From contig CAVOKO010000008.1 of the NCBI GenBank assembly GCA_963696525.1, positions 1-64,000 of the forward strand: a stretch of DNA of 64,000 bases, in the 5' to 3' direction. The DNA is from CAWBRT01 sp963696525. Its GTDB lineage: Bacteria > Acidobacteriota > Terriglobia > Terriglobales > Acidobacteriaceae. The position numbers were made by a program, and so were the translations under genes. The notes under the pieces are model-generated. The model ran no database searches. It worked only from the letters and a program-made list of their open reading frames with translations, and was not told the DNA's origin. This document shows positions 1 to 10,348 of the stretch, piece after piece; the first letter of the stretch is position 1; each line of letters begins with the position of its first letter.

Positions 1-2217
1 CCCAATCGCAATCGTCGAGCTCCGGAGCCAGCCGCTTGAGCTGATTGGGCAGCAGAAAGCGTAGATGATCGGAACGCCCCATTTTGGCGGCCGACACAGT
101 GAGCCTGCTCACCGCAGGGCACGGTGTTTTTTCATGCACGCCATCCGCAGTGACAGAGTCGTAAGTCGCCTTGCCAAGCGCCGCCATCTCCGGATCCTCG
201 GTTGCGATCGTGCACAGGTCATAGAAAGATGTCGAAAACTGTACTGCGCTCCCGGATGGGGGCGCCCCCGACTCGACCCAGACAACGGGCTCATTCTTCT
301 TGCGCGTATGTGTCGACTCGTTGGTTGGCAGGGGCGCAAGGTTGTCAAGTAACTCCTGCCAGTGCGGACGTAACTCCTCATCCACCCCAAGGATCCTCGA
401 TGCGGCGATGGCCAGCGGCGCGATTCCCCGAATCGCCGCCAGGTCTTCCTGTGTATCTTGCGTGTCCCACACAGATTCAAAATTGTTTACATGATAGATG
501 TGATACTTTCCGTCAGATTCCTTTTTGAGATTTGGAAAGTTGCGATAGAATTCGACGGTCCCTTTCAGCATCGGATACGCATACTGCCGAAGGAACGCTT
601 CATCCCGCGACACGTCGTAGCGCAGCCAGTAGAGATAGGAGATCTTCGCTCCAGTAGAAAGGATATGGGTCACATAGCCGAATGGTCCTTTGCCGTAGTC
701 GCCACGAGTCCAGGTTCCCGTCTCCCATTTGCCGGCGTAATTTTCAAAGTTCCAACGGCTGTTGCACATTTGCTTTACCCGCTCATAACGTCGAAATGTT
801 TCCGAACGCTGGTTCCATGGCTTCCTTAAAAGGAAAAGGTCACGCATCTCAGCCATGAATTCATCAGGGAAATTTTCAAGCCCATCGAACCAGGTGGTTT
901 CGGGAATCCAAACCCCCTTGGAATCCCACTGCCGTTTTGCGGCTTCAGCAAAGCAATCGAATTTACCGCTGTACATTTTGAAGACCGGATCCATCAGTTC
1001 CAGGCGGTTGGCGGGAGCAGCCCTTCGTAGTAGGCGCCATCATTATTCCACCAATGCTGGGAGCCCCACTCGCGCATGTCTCCCGTGGTGTACCAGATCA
1101 TGCCTCCGAAGCGCGGAGGATACGGTCCACGGGAACTGGCGCCCATCACATAGAGGAAGTAAGTATAGTTCTCCTCCACATAATCCGCCGCTCCATCCGG
1201 GCTGTGCAGATGAACAAATCCTTTCGGCCCAGAAAGGGTGCCACCACTTCTGGTTGGCGGTTATCAAGCCTGGGAAAGTCTTCTGGAGCGCAGCGTCGAG
1301 TTTTTTGCCCGCAAAGGCAGCTACATCCTCCGACCGAACATAGCTGGAGGCGCTGGCAATCAGAACGGTAAACGGGCCTTTGCCCGGAGCCGCCGAAAAC
1401 GAACCGTGGATTCATTCAGATATCTCGCCTTGGCCCGTCTTCCGCTGACTGCAATCACGACCGCAGAGCCGTTGTAGTATTCATCCTCCTCGAATGCCTG
1501 CGTCATCGCGATACGGCTGTCGAGGATATTAAGCCTTGATGTTGCAGTGTGTGCATTGGTGCTTACGATGACTTCATGCCGTCGGGCCATTTCGAAATTG
1601 CGCCCTCGAACAAATTCCATGGCGTAGCGCAACATGCGGAGGTCAATGTTGATCGGCGCAGGCTGCTGCCTCTGGTCGTCTATTTCCACCGCGAAGACAT
1701 CCTGTTCGGTCCAGGCGAGAACTCGCGCTGTTACACCGCCGCCGCGCACTGTCATCAGTGCGTCGTAAACGCTTAAATGCTGTCGGAACGATGGACCGGA
1801 AAATACGTCATCTCCAAAATCGACGAAGCTGATATCCACATAGCCACAACCGCTGGCGTAGTCGGTATCCATGCGCGGAAAACTGTTCGTGCCGCAACCC
1901 GTTGCATGCACATCGGTGCGATTGATCTGGAAATGGAGTGCATCCGGTGTAGTCCACACCAGGCTTCCCATCGTTCCGTTGCCCACCGGCATGCCCTCTT
2001 CGCTTCTTGTCGCGGGCTCGTCGTAATGGAGATCAGCCCGCGAAACAAGACGCCTTAAATCGACGTCGAGCATCGACGAAAGAGTCCCCGGAGTGTCGCC
2101 TTCAACCTGTGGAAATGTCTCTGCACCTGTCGCGGCTAAAGCAAGAGACATCAATCCACCAGCGAGAAATCCCCTTCTCGAAACTGCACCCGCCGATTCT
2201 TCAGATCCTGACGTCAT
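1..2217 (-). CDS. GH95-like / DUF5703-domain glycosidase, Tat-exported, partial and frameshifted
   Basis: The N-terminus has a twin-arginine signal (SRRGFLAGG) followed by a DUF5703-type domain (HYDEPATRSEEGMPVGNGTMG, a substrate-side motif shared with GH95-like enzymes). The downstream part, read through three frameshifts near 1383, 1226 and 985, is an (alpha/alpha)6-barrel-like segment rich in Trp and Tyr that stays open from about 1000 to the window edge, so the C-terminus lies outside. AAGGAG ends directly before the ATG at 2226 and nine bases before the next ATG, so 2217 is the better start. It lies 54 bases after the fucosidase gene on the same strand. The likely role is periplasmic or extracellular cleavage of a deoxysugar-containing glycan; substrate unknown. 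The frameshifts look like sequence errors, because the protein is coherent on both sides of each. Confidence 0.72.
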
Positions 2218-2271
2218 CGTCGGCATCTCCTTCCGTATTGAGCCACGCGTTAGGCGGCTGCCGGATCTGGT

Positions 2272-3804
2272 TCATTTTTCCGATGGCTTGATGGCCGACT
2301 TGATTACCTTGAACTCCTCAATCGTGGCCGGTGAGGCGCTTCCATCCTGGTAGACTTCGAGATTGATGATTGGCACCAGCTTGCGCGCAATCGCGGTCCG
2401 CAGGTAGCCGATCATCTGATCTGCGTTGTATTGAGGCGCGGGAACCGGCGTATTCACGGCAGTATGCCCCCAATCCCCTGGCTCCATGGTCGTCGTCAGC
2501 GTTGCCTGCAGTCCCTTTTGAGGTCCGTTCAGGAAGATTCCGCTTCCTCCCGCCGGAAGCTCGGGATCGTCCATAAGCCGGTCGACGAAGCCGCCCTCTC
2601 CGCAGGCGAAATCCTGAAAGTTCGTTGCCTTGGGAAGAATCCAGGAGTTATAGCCAACCACGCGCGCTGGATTACCGGCCTTGACCGCCGTCGTCATCGC
2701 TTCCCATGGCGCCTGCAAGGTGTAATAGAACGTTGTTCCATCATCGAACCAGAAGCCTGCCAGCTTGTCTCCATAACGAAGTCCAATTTCGCGAATGGTC
2801 GACTCCCACTCATTAAAGTAATCTGCCCTGTCCATGGTCTGAGCGCCACCGCCTGCCCACCAGTTCGGCTGCGGACGGCCGGCGTGATAGTAGATCATCA
2901 GCTTGATGCCGCGCGCATTCAATGCGTCAGCCAGTTCCCGGATCAGATCCCGCTTCGTCGTATGACCAGGCATCAGGTGCTCGACGGCCTGGATTGGTGC
3001 GGCAAAATAGTATGTGGACCAGCTGGTGGCGAACACAATGAATCCGGCACCTGTTTTTTGAACCATGTCGGCGAATGCATTCACGTCAAAATCATTCACC
3101 GCCTGCTCGTACGACTTCTGAACGCCCGTCCGCGGTTGCGTCGTGGATGTCCATGTGAACATCAATCCATACTTCGCATCGGTCATCCATGTTGTCGATG
3201 ACCTGATCTTTGCGGCCCGTTCGTCCATCGCCTTCGCGATCTTCGGCCTTACCAATTCCAATGAGAACAAAGAGAGGTTGAACGTATCCCCAGGATTGGC
3301 CAGGGCGTGCAGAGTGATCTTGCTCTCGCCTTCGGGTAACTTGAGAGTACCGGGCAACTCATCTCTCACCCACTCGTTGGTCAGGGACGCCTTGCGATAA
3401 TTCACAGTTTCAGTAACTTTGTTTGACGGGCCGGCGACTTCCACCTTGACTGCGGGAGGCGAGGGGAGAGTGCAATTAATGAGGATTTTCCCGCAGTTCA
3501 AGATCAATAAAGCGACAGAGTATTTTCCCGCCTCAGGAACCTTGACGGTCCATGTGAAGGAGTCATCGCTTTTGGTCCAGTTGGAGACCCAGAAGCGAGC
3601 GGCTTGTCCCGGCCATTGTTCCTTCAGGTCGCCCTTGAGGCTTGCGTCTCCGCTCATTAACACGGTCCGGTTTCCGGGATCGATCGGCAATACCTTGATC
3701 GCTCCATCCGCCTGCGCGGTTGTTTGCTGACTCCAAAGAGCGAGCGGGAATGCAGCTGTGAGGATCAACAATGTCGCCTGGCATGAGCGTCGAAAAAATT
3801 GCAT
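2272..3804 (-). CDS. GH29-like alpha-L-fucosidase family protein with N-terminal carbohydrate-binding-like domain
   Basis: 510 residues. A signal peptide occupies about 1-31 (hydrophobic core, then AQA). A beta-rich domain at about 35-190 resembles the accessory domains often found before glycosidases. From residue 206, WMTDAKYGLMFTW starts a TIM-barrel resembling GH29 alpha-L-fucosidases, which normally have a KFGLF-type motif here. FWFDDG at 351-356 is at the place of the catalytic nucleophile strand. GGAGG lies ten bases before the ATG. The order rhamnosidase, fucosidase, DUF5703 on one strand suggests one transcript. Known for the family: hydrolysis of terminal alpha-L-fucose by a retaining mechanism. 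The family is divergent here (KYGLMF instead of KFGLF), so fucose specificity is inferred and another sugar is possible. Confidence 0.7.
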   Translation of the reverse strand: MQFFRRSCQATLLILTAAFPLALWSQQTTAQADGAIKVLPIDPGNRTVLMSGDASLKGDLKEQWPGQAARFWVSNWTKSDDSFTWTVKVPEAGKYSVALLILNCGKILINCTLPSPPAVKVEVAGPSNKVTETVNYRKASLTNEWVRDELPGTLKLPEGESKITLHALANPGDTFNLSLFSLELVRPKIAKAMDERAAKIRSSTTWMTDAKYGLMFTWTSTTQPRTGVQKSYEQAVNDFDVNAFADMVQKTGAGFIVFATSWSTYYFAAPIQAVEHLMPGHTTKRDLIRELADALNARGIKLMIYYHAGRPQPNWWAGGGAQTMDRADYFNEWESTIREIGLRYGDKLAGFWFDDGTTFYYTLQAPWEAMTTAVKAGNPARVVGYNSWILPKATNFQDFACGEGGFVDRLMDDPELPAGGSGIFLNGPQKGLQATLTTTMEPGDWGHTAVNTPVPAPQYNADQMIGYLRTAIARKLVPIINLEVYQDGSASPATIEEFKVIKSAIKPSEK

Positions 3805-3871
3805 TGGTTTCTTTCCTCCGTTTATGTGGTGCCGCTCCCTGGCCCCGGGGCGAGTTGTCGGACTGGAATTG

Positions 3872-6493
3872 TCAGCGCGGCTGAAGTGCCAGCGAATGTT
3901 GCCCGCCGGTTAGCGTCAATGTTGTGCCTGGTTGATAGGTTGAAGCGGATGTCTTTCCATCGATCACCAACACTGGATTCTCGATTCCCGTTTCCGGCAG
4001 AACGATATCGGCGTTGGTGTCGTGTGGAATCGAAACATCGACCGTAAAGCCGGAGTCAGAGTTCTTCCAAGCGACAGAGACATCGCCCATTGCGGTGGGC
4101 ACAACTCCTTTGGCGAATTGAAGTCCGCTGATGTGTGGCCGAATGGCGATCCGCTTGTAGCCGGGCGCCGCGGGGGTGACGCCGAGAATCCGCGCGGACA
4201 TCTGGATGAGTGGAGTCCCTCCCCATGCGTGACTCCAGTCCCCGCCATACCAGTTTTCGTTGAAGGTATGTGTTTCCAGGTTGAGATGCCAGCGCTGCAT
4301 CTGTGTCCAGGCGTAGCGGTCGAAGACGCCTGCGTGGTCTTCAGCGGCAAACACAAAGTGCATGAAGTACGGCTGCACATTCAAAGGCGGTGTAGAGAAA
4401 AGCGTGTCCATGATGGCTTTCCTCCGCGACTGGGGCGCAAGGTCATATAACACCGCCAGCGAGTTTACCTGCGCGCTGTGTGTCTCAATGTCCTTGTCTT
4501 CGGGAAGCCAGTTGGGATCCTTTTGATGATTCAGAAACGGCTTTCCGTCCCGATATAGCCCGGCCTTCTCGTCCCACAGTTCGCGCTCGAAGGCAGCATG
4601 GACACCGGTTCGAAGTTGTTCGTAGTGTTCCGCGCGCGCTGTGTCTCCCGTAAGTTGAGCCAGTCTCGCGCCGTCGGCGAGTGCGCGGTAGTAAAACGCA
4701 GTCAGGTATCCCTGTCCGATTACCGCTGGTGGATGATGCATCAGGAATCCATCGATCATCACCCAGTCCATGAACATGTAGTTGGGCGCTTCGGAGAGCA
4801 GGCCGTTCGGGCCTTGAAAGGTGGCAAAGTGATCGAGCAGACGGTCGACCGTGGGCTTGAGTTCCCGCAGCAGCGATTCGTCGCCTGTGTAGTCGTAATA
4901 ATCCATCAGCATTTGCAGCCACAGCAGAGCGTAGCTGGTATGAAAGTTCACGAAACCGGAGTGATCGAGGATGCCGGCAAACTTGCGCAAATCCTGGCGC
5001 GCCAGCCACGGCTGGTTGAAACTGTAGTCATTTTCCAGCGACTCAATCAGGTAGTCGCCAAAGTCGCTGATGGGTTCCTGGTGCCCCGGAGAATCGAGAT
5101 AACGGTCCTGCATACAGATCTGCAGAAGCCAGCGTGCCGTTGTCCAAAGGCGGTTCAGATACGGATCGCTCGAGGTGAAGGAGCCGCGGTACTCGACTGG
5201 CTGCGAGGCAAACGTGGCACGAATGTCGGAGAACTCGACAGGCTGCGCAGCGTGTGAAACCGCTACGCGAACTGTAGAGAAAGAGTCCAGCAGGGGATAT
5301 TCGAAAACGGTCTCTCCGTTGCGGAGCGTTATTTGAGCAGGGCGCGATGCGTTGCCGCCATGCGTCTCGGTCGGCTCCAGCGTAATCACGGTGCCCGCCG
5401 CGCCGCTCACCTTCATCGACAGATAGCCGCTCAACACCCGGCCGAAGGCGACGGAAAAGGCGCCATCGCCCGAGACGCGAATCGAGTGACCAATTTGTGA
5501 CAGAGGTGCCGTCGTCGACACATTCGATGTCGCCGGGCCAATCGATTCCGCCGGCCAGACAGCCTCCATGGCTTCGGGAATCTGACTCACCTTCAGCGGT
5601 CCCCAGACCGAGTCGATTTTTACGGCGTCTCCCCAATCTTTCTGCTTAAGGAAGTCGCTTCTCCATGCCGCATCTTCGAGCCGCGCGTCGTAGGTCAGCC
5701 CGTTTGGGGAAGATTTGGCAGAAGGACGAGGAGCAAGCGAGTTGAGAGGTCCTTCGCTGTAGGCTTTAATCGCTTCGGCCTTCCAGCCCGCATCGGTGGA
5801 TAGATGGACGGTCGGCCCACTTGTGAGTAAAACATCCGCTGCAAAGGCAAAGCCTGGATGCCCCAGCGTGTAGCTCGGAATCATATTTCCCGAGAGGACC
5901 TCGGCGGCAATCACGTTTCGTCCGCCATGGAGGCACGGCGCCAGATCAACTTGGCTATAAAGCCACTGGTGCGACCAATGCGTTGAAAGAATGATGTCGT
6001 TGCCGGGATCCGCAGGACCGCGCGAAACCAGGTGTCCATTCACCCAGATCCGATACACCTTGTCAGCGCTGACCTTCGCTAACGCGCTAGCGATGTGTGC
6101 GCCGGCGGGAAGCACAAACTCCTTGCGGAAGTGCACCGCAAAGGGAACCTTGCCGGAGTTTTCGGCGCCAGAGAACCAGATCCACTGGGGCTGCCACCTC
6201 TCGCCGGCGGGTGGCACGTACTTGTCGTCGATTGCCTGCACGCCTTCGGAGTTGACGAGCGTCTTGCCCACCCACCCGAAGACAGGACCGCGCGGATCGA
6301 CAGGCTCCGAAGAGATAGCCTGAGCGAAACCCAAAGAATGCCCGCCGGCGAAAACGATGGCGCAGGCAAAGAGAAGCAATATGAACGTCGAGTTGGATGT
6401 CCAGAATCGCCGAGGCTCACCCTCAAGATGTTGACGGCGATTTCTTGATTGCCTCTGCAGAAGGCTTGGGGTGCGATTCGAGCTTGAACTCAT
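3872..6493 (-). CDS. GH78-like alpha-L-rhamnosidase, secreted
   Basis: 873 residues from the ATG at 6493, chosen over an upstream ATG at 6592 because GAGGT sits four bases before it. An Arg-rich start and a hydrophobic helix ending GFAQA form a signal peptide. The middle carries the rhamnosidase N-terminal beta-sandwich (RKEFVLPAGA, VYRIWVNGHLVSRGP); the (alpha/alpha)6 catalytic barrel follows (DRYLDSPGHQEPISDFGDY, then FNENWYGGDWSHAWGGTPL near the end). A C-terminal beta-domain (GYKRIAIRPH) is typical of GH78. The usual acid motif of GH78 is replaced by LDSPGHQEP, so the exact catalytic residue should not be assigned by eye. Likely removes terminal alpha-L-rhamnose from plant or microbial glycans. 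First gene of the three-gene minus-strand group. Confidence 0.8.
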   Translation of the reverse strand: MSSSSNRTPSLLQRQSRNRRQHLEGEPRRFWTSNSTFILLLFACAIVFAGGHSLGFAQAISSEPVDPRGPVFGWVGKTLVNSEGVQAIDDKYVPPAGERWQPQWIWFSGAENSGKVPFAVHFRKEFVLPAGAHIASALAKVSADKVYRIWVNGHLVSRGPADPGNDIILSTHWSHQWLYSQVDLAPCLHGGRNVIAAEVLSGNMIPSYTLGHPGFAFAADVLLTSGPTVHLSTDAGWKAEAIKAYSEGPLNSLAPRPSAKSSPNGLTYDARLEDAAWRSDFLKQKDWGDAVKIDSVWGPLKVSQIPEAMEAVWPAESIGPATSNVSTTAPLSQIGHSIRVSGDGAFSVAFGRVLSGYLSMKVSGAAGTVITLEPTETHGGNASRPAQITLRNGETVFEYPLLDSFSTVRVAVSHAAQPVEFSDIRATFASQPVEYRGSFTSSDPYLNRLWTTARWLLQICMQDRYLDSPGHQEPISDFGDYLIESLENDYSFNQPWLARQDLRKFAGILDHSGFVNFHTSYALLWLQMLMDYYDYTGDESLLRELKPTVDRLLDHFATFQGPNGLLSEAPNYMFMDWVMIDGFLMHHPPAVIGQGYLTAFYYRALADGARLAQLTGDTARAEHYEQLRTGVHAAFERELWDEKAGLYRDGKPFLNHQKDPNWLPEDKDIETHSAQVNSLAVLYDLAPQSRRKAIMDTLFSTPPLNVQPYFMHFVFAAEDHAGVFDRYAWTQMQRWHLNLETHTFNENWYGGDWSHAWGGTPLIQMSARILGVTPAAPGYKRIAIRPHISGLQFAKGVVPTAMGDVSVAWKNSDSGFTVDVSIPHDTNADIVLPETGIENPVLVIDGKTSASTYQPGTTLTLTGGQHSLALQPR

Positions 6494-6793
6494 TGTTACC
6501 TCAGTGTCCTTGCCCCGGTCCGAGGATCGGAGGCTCGGTTCTGTACGCCAGGAGATGGCACTTCCTCGAACAGCACCGAGCCAGGCTTCCATTCTTTACT
6601 CGGACTCCACTTTTCAGATACGATTCGCTCAGAAGTGTACCTTTTGCGTGAGCGAAATTGCAACATCGAACACAGAATTCAGTCAGCAGCGACGGTTTGG
6701 CAATCCATATTCCGCCTGGGCCGCGATTCAACCTGCACGTTTTTTGGGTCTCGCGTTCGCTGCATATTTCAAGACGGTGAAATCTTGGGCACC

Positions 6794-6823
6794 GGCCAAT
6801 TGCAAAATCGACGGCAATTGGCC
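6794..6823. promoter_or_regulatory. Perfect 10-bp inverted repeat upstream of the GH3 gene
   Basis: Arms GGCCAATTGC (6794-6803) and GCAATTGGCC (6814-6823) are exact reverse complements separated by ten bases. The right arm ends about 40 bases before the GTG start of the GH3 gene, in the divergent region between the two glycosidase groups. Candidate operator for a sugar-responsive repressor, or a transcribed hairpin in the 5' leader. No T run follows, so it is not a classic terminator. Confidence 0.5.
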
Positions 6824-6862
6824 GCTTGATTCAACCGCAATGTCTGTACTTCAGGAGGCTTT

Positions 6863-9568
6863 GTGTACTTTCCCTCTCGTTCATCGTTAGCCGACTTCGT
6901 CGCCGTTTGCCGGGGCCCGCGTCGCACTTTCCAGGCATGGATCGCTTTGCTTCTCCTGGGCTTCGCGTTTCCGTGCACGGCTCCCGCGCAGACTTCGCAA
7001 AATCAGACGTCCGAAATTGAAAGGAAGATCGACGCGTCTCTTGCCAGCATGAGCCTGGAGGAGAAGATATCCCTGCTTTCGGGTGGCAGCGTTCTGGGGT
7101 CCACACCGCTGCCACGGCTTGGCATTCCCGTGTTCCGCATGGGCGACGGGCCGATCGGCGCCCACGATCCTTCGCCCTCGACTGCCTTTGCTGCCGGCAT
7201 AGCTCTGGCAGCCACATGGGACCGCGATTTGTCCAAGCGCATCGGCACTCAGATCGGCCGCGATTCCCGTTCTCGAGGCGCAGCCTTTCTTCTCGGCCCC
7301 GGCGTCAACATCTATCGCATGCCCTTGAACGGCCGCAACCATGAGTACTTCGGCGAAGACCCCTTCCTGGCTGCGCAGATCACTGTTCCCTATATAGAGG
7401 GCGTGCAATCCCAAGGCGTCAGCGCCACGGTCAAGCATTTCGTTGGCAACGAATCGGAGTTTGCACGGTTTTCTACTGATACGGTCGTCAGCGAACGCGC
7501 GCTGCGCGAGATCTACCTACCTGCGTTTGAGGCGGCTGTCCGCGAGGCGCATGTCGGTGCCATTATGGACTCCTACAACGACCTCAACGGTGTGCAAACA
7601 ACGGAGAATGCCCATCTCAACATCGAAATAGCCAAGCACCAATGGGGTTTTGGCGGCGTCATCATGTCTGACTGGGTTGCGACGCAAAACGGCGTTGCCG
7701 CGGCCAATGGCGGCCTTGACCTGGAAATGCCCGCCGGCATCTGCATGAACACGGATACACTCATTCCGGCCATCAAAAGCGGCAAAGTGGCCGAAGCAAC
7801 AATCGACGACAAGATCCGGCGCATGCTGCGCCTTGCTGCCCGATTCGGTTGGATCAGTCCGGACTCCACGGGGCAGGGTTGGATCAGCCACGATCCACTC
7901 GACCTGTCCATCCCGCGCTACAACCAGCAAGGCAGGGAAGTAGCGCTCGAAGGCGCGCTGGAAAGCGCGACGCTGCTGAAGAACAACGCGAACCTTTTGC
8001 CGCTTGATCGAGCCAAGTTCAAGAATATCGCCTTGATCGGCCCCAATGCGTTTCCGGGATACGCAACGGGAGGCGGCAGCGGCATGGTTGCACCGTTTTT
8101 CGTCACGGGTCCATTCCGTGGTATCAGTGATTACCTTGGAAGCGGTAGCAACGTAACGTACAACCAGGGCATAGCAAGACTCGACGTCCTCGCCCAGCAG
8201 ACGGCATTTACTCTTGCCGCCAATGGAACTGACCCGGGTGTGACAGTAGAAACCTACAACAATCCGGGGTTCACCGGCACTCCGGTTTCAAGCCGCCATG
8301 AAGCTTCCATCAATGCTGGGCCCTATGCTCAACTTCCGGCGGACACCTCCGACTCGCCGAACTCCGATATTTTGGCGTTGGATGCGACGATGAAAGAAGC
8401 GATGAGGAAGTCCGTCGCGGGCACCCTAAGTGCCCCGACACAGTACGCCCGCTGGACCGCGTTCTATCACGCGCCTTCCGAGGGCAAGTACCTGGTCTTC
8501 GTCGAGCATCCGGGCAAGTATCGACTCACCATCGACGGCACTGTAGTCATCGATCATGCGGATATTGCGCGCGCTGCCGTCTCACAATCGCTGATTGACC
8601 TGAAACCAGGAGCTCACAAGGTCGTTTTCGACGATTTGGGCGTTCCGCCATTCGGCAACGGCACCTTGCGACTCGGTATTGCCAAAGAGGATTCGTTGGT
8701 CCATCCGGCGGCTATCGAACTAGCCAGGCACGCCGACGCCGTTGTGTTATCCGTGGGCTTCGACATTGAAACAGAAGCGGAAGGCGAAGATCGCGAATTT
8801 CAGCTTCTCCCCGGGCAGAACGAACTCATTCAGCAGATCGCCGCTGTCAATCCAAACACCATTGTGGTTCTCAACGCCGGTGGCAGTGTGGACGCCTCGT
8901 CCTGGATCGATTCAGTCCCCGCGCTGCTGCACATCTGGTACTCCGGCGAAGAAGGCGGCGCAGCCTTGGCGCGGATTCTGTTTGGAGACGCCAACCCCTC
9001 CGGGCGTTTACCGATTAGCTGGGAGCGCAAAATCGCTGACAATCCTTCTGCTGATTACTACTATCCTGCTCCCGGCACGAATCGCGTTCTCTACGGCAAC
9101 GATGTCTTCGTGGGCTATCGCGGCTTCGAGCACAACCACACCGAGCCGCTGTTTCCGTTCGGCTTCGGGCTCTCCTACACCACGTTCCAGTATTCCAACC
9201 TGCAGATTCACCCGTCTTCCGGCACGGACGCGAACGGCACGAATTACGAGGTCGCCTTCGATGTCACGAACACGGGACCACATGCCGGTGCCGATGTCGC
9301 CCAGGTCTATTTGGCTGAAGATCACCCCACCATCGCTCGCCCCCCACATGAGCTCAAAGGGTTCGCCCGGGTGCAACTCGATCCTGGCCAGACCCGCCAT
9401 ATAACCATTCCTCTCGATGCACGCTCCTTTGCATGGTATGACGTCGGCGCAAAGGCGTGGCATGCGGATGCCGGGACATTCACAATTCACGTAAGCCGCT
9501 CCTCGGCGGACCCGCAATTGGAAGGTAAGATCACGCTCGCCCAACCACTAATCGTGCCGGTAGAGTGA
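6863..9568 (+). CDS. GH3 beta-glucosidase with inserted PA14 domain, secreted
   Basis: 901 residues starting at GTG, with AGGAGG placed four bases upstream. Signal peptide to about residue 43 (hydrophobic helix, then APAQ). GH3 N-terminal TIM-barrel at about 60-350: KHFVGNES near 191 is the substrate-binding KH motif and GGVIMSDW places the nucleophile at Asp270. A PA14 domain at about 455-610 interrupts the second GH3 domain, which resumes with VLSVGFDIETEAEGEDRE. A fibronectin III-like domain ends the protein (about 815-890). This is the architecture of PA14-containing beta-glucosidases that trim beta-linked glucosides or xylosides in the periplasm or outside the cell. It is divergent from the rhamnosidase group and may share regulation with it. 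Confidence 0.92.
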   Translation: MYFPSRSSLADFVAVCRGPRRTFQAWIALLLLGFAFPCTAPAQTSQNQTSEIERKIDASLASMSLEEKISLLSGGSVLGSTPLPRLGIPVFRMGDGPIGAHDPSPSTAFAAGIALAATWDRDLSKRIGTQIGRDSRSRGAAFLLGPGVNIYRMPLNGRNHEYFGEDPFLAAQITVPYIEGVQSQGVSATVKHFVGNESEFARFSTDTVVSERALREIYLPAFEAAVREAHVGAIMDSYNDLNGVQTTENAHLNIEIAKHQWGFGGVIMSDWVATQNGVAAANGGLDLEMPAGICMNTDTLIPAIKSGKVAEATIDDKIRRMLRLAARFGWISPDSTGQGWISHDPLDLSIPRYNQQGREVALEGALESATLLKNNANLLPLDRAKFKNIALIGPNAFPGYATGGGSGMVAPFFVTGPFRGISDYLGSGSNVTYNQGIARLDVLAQQTAFTLAANGTDPGVTVETYNNPGFTGTPVSSRHEASINAGPYAQLPADTSDSPNSDILALDATMKEAMRKSVAGTLSAPTQYARWTAFYHAPSEGKYLVFVEHPGKYRLTIDGTVVIDHADIARAAVSQSLIDLKPGAHKVVFDDLGVPPFGNGTLRLGIAKEDSLVHPAAIELARHADAVVLSVGFDIETEAEGEDREFQLLPGQNELIQQIAAVNPNTIVVLNAGGSVDASSWIDSVPALLHIWYSGEEGGAALARILFGDANPSGRLPISWERKIADNPSADYYYPAPGTNRVLYGNDVFVGYRGFEHNHTEPLFPFGFGLSYTTFQYSNLQIHPSSGTDANGTNYEVAFDVTNTGPHAGADVAQVYLAEDHPTIARPPHELKGFARVQLDPGQTRHITIPLDARSFAWYDVGAKAWHADAGTFTIHVSRSSADPQLEGKITLAQPLIVPVE

Positions 9569-10089
9569 GGTTTTCAAAGACGGGTTGATGCCTTCTCCTC
9601 CTTGCCAGTCTCGCCACAGCTTTCTTGCGGCAAAGCTAATCGGATCGAAACGCGAATCGCTCAGTATCAGCCACAATTTAGAATAACTAGCCGGAATTCG
9701 TGAACTTCTCGTCACCGGTCCGCCCAGAAAAAGACAAGATAAGGTGTCCGGGCCGCCTGTGCCGCGGGAAAAACGTGCCTTAACGCACCACCTCAAACTC
9801 TCGCCCTGCCCTCCGATGGCAGGCCTTGTCCTTCTCAGGATGCTGCGCCAGCCACTTCGACATCCGTTCTAAATAGGATACTTACAAAGACTCAGGTTTG
9901 AGTATCCTGCGGACCGTCGCGAGCAAGAAAAGCCAAACTTCACTGCCCTTCTACCTTCGTAACAGAAGGGGAAGGGAAGCATCTGTTCACGGAACAGCAT
10001 ACGAGGGACAAGCGGCCAGCTGCGTTTCGTTGAAAGTGCGTCGGATTGTTCAACTTATGAGCGCCTGGTCGCCTTTTTATGTGCGGTTA
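9569..10089. other. Long intergenic stretch, no gene seen
   Basis: No open frame here has a convincing ribosome binding site or resembles a protein family. The region separates the end of the GH3 gene from the TonB receptor and probably holds leader or regulatory DNA; its last part leads into the TGTTC motifs described separately. Confidence 0.4.
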
Positions 10090-10153
10090 TGTTCGAATGT
10101 GCACAAAAATGTTCAAATTGTTCTTGACAAAAGTTTCTCAGGCGGACTAGAGT
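10090..10153 (+). promoter_or_regulatory. Putative sigma-70 promoter with TGTTC repeats, upstream of TonB receptor
   Basis: A perfect -35 box TTGACA lies at 10124-10129 and a weak -10 (TAGAGT, 10148-10153) follows with an 18-base spacer. Just upstream TGTTC occurs three times in the same orientation (10090, 10110, 10119), two of them as TGTTC(G/A)AA about two helical turns apart, suggesting a repeated protein-binding site. The promoter would give a leader of roughly 190 bases before the receptor start. Confidence 0.4.
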
Positions 10154-10348
10154 TCCGGTGAAATCCAAGAGGCCATGGGGTCGTGTAAGTTTATCTATCT
10201 TTCGGAATGAGGGATCAGAGATATGAGTACGAATGCCCCAGACGTCAGTGAATCGGGTATTCAGTCATTGCGGAAGATTTCGGCCATTGCCGGAAGAATT
10301 TGGAGAGCCAATATGTTCGGAACCAGTGGTTTAAGGAGAGGATCAACC

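Noticed and set aside
9898..10161. Open frame of 87 codons in the intergenic stretch
   Set aside because: No ribosome binding site, composition unlike neighbours, and it overlaps the proposed promoter.
10223..10348. Upstream start for the TonB receptor
   Set aside because: The signal peptide and AAGGAG point to ATG 10349; the upstream part has no signal character.
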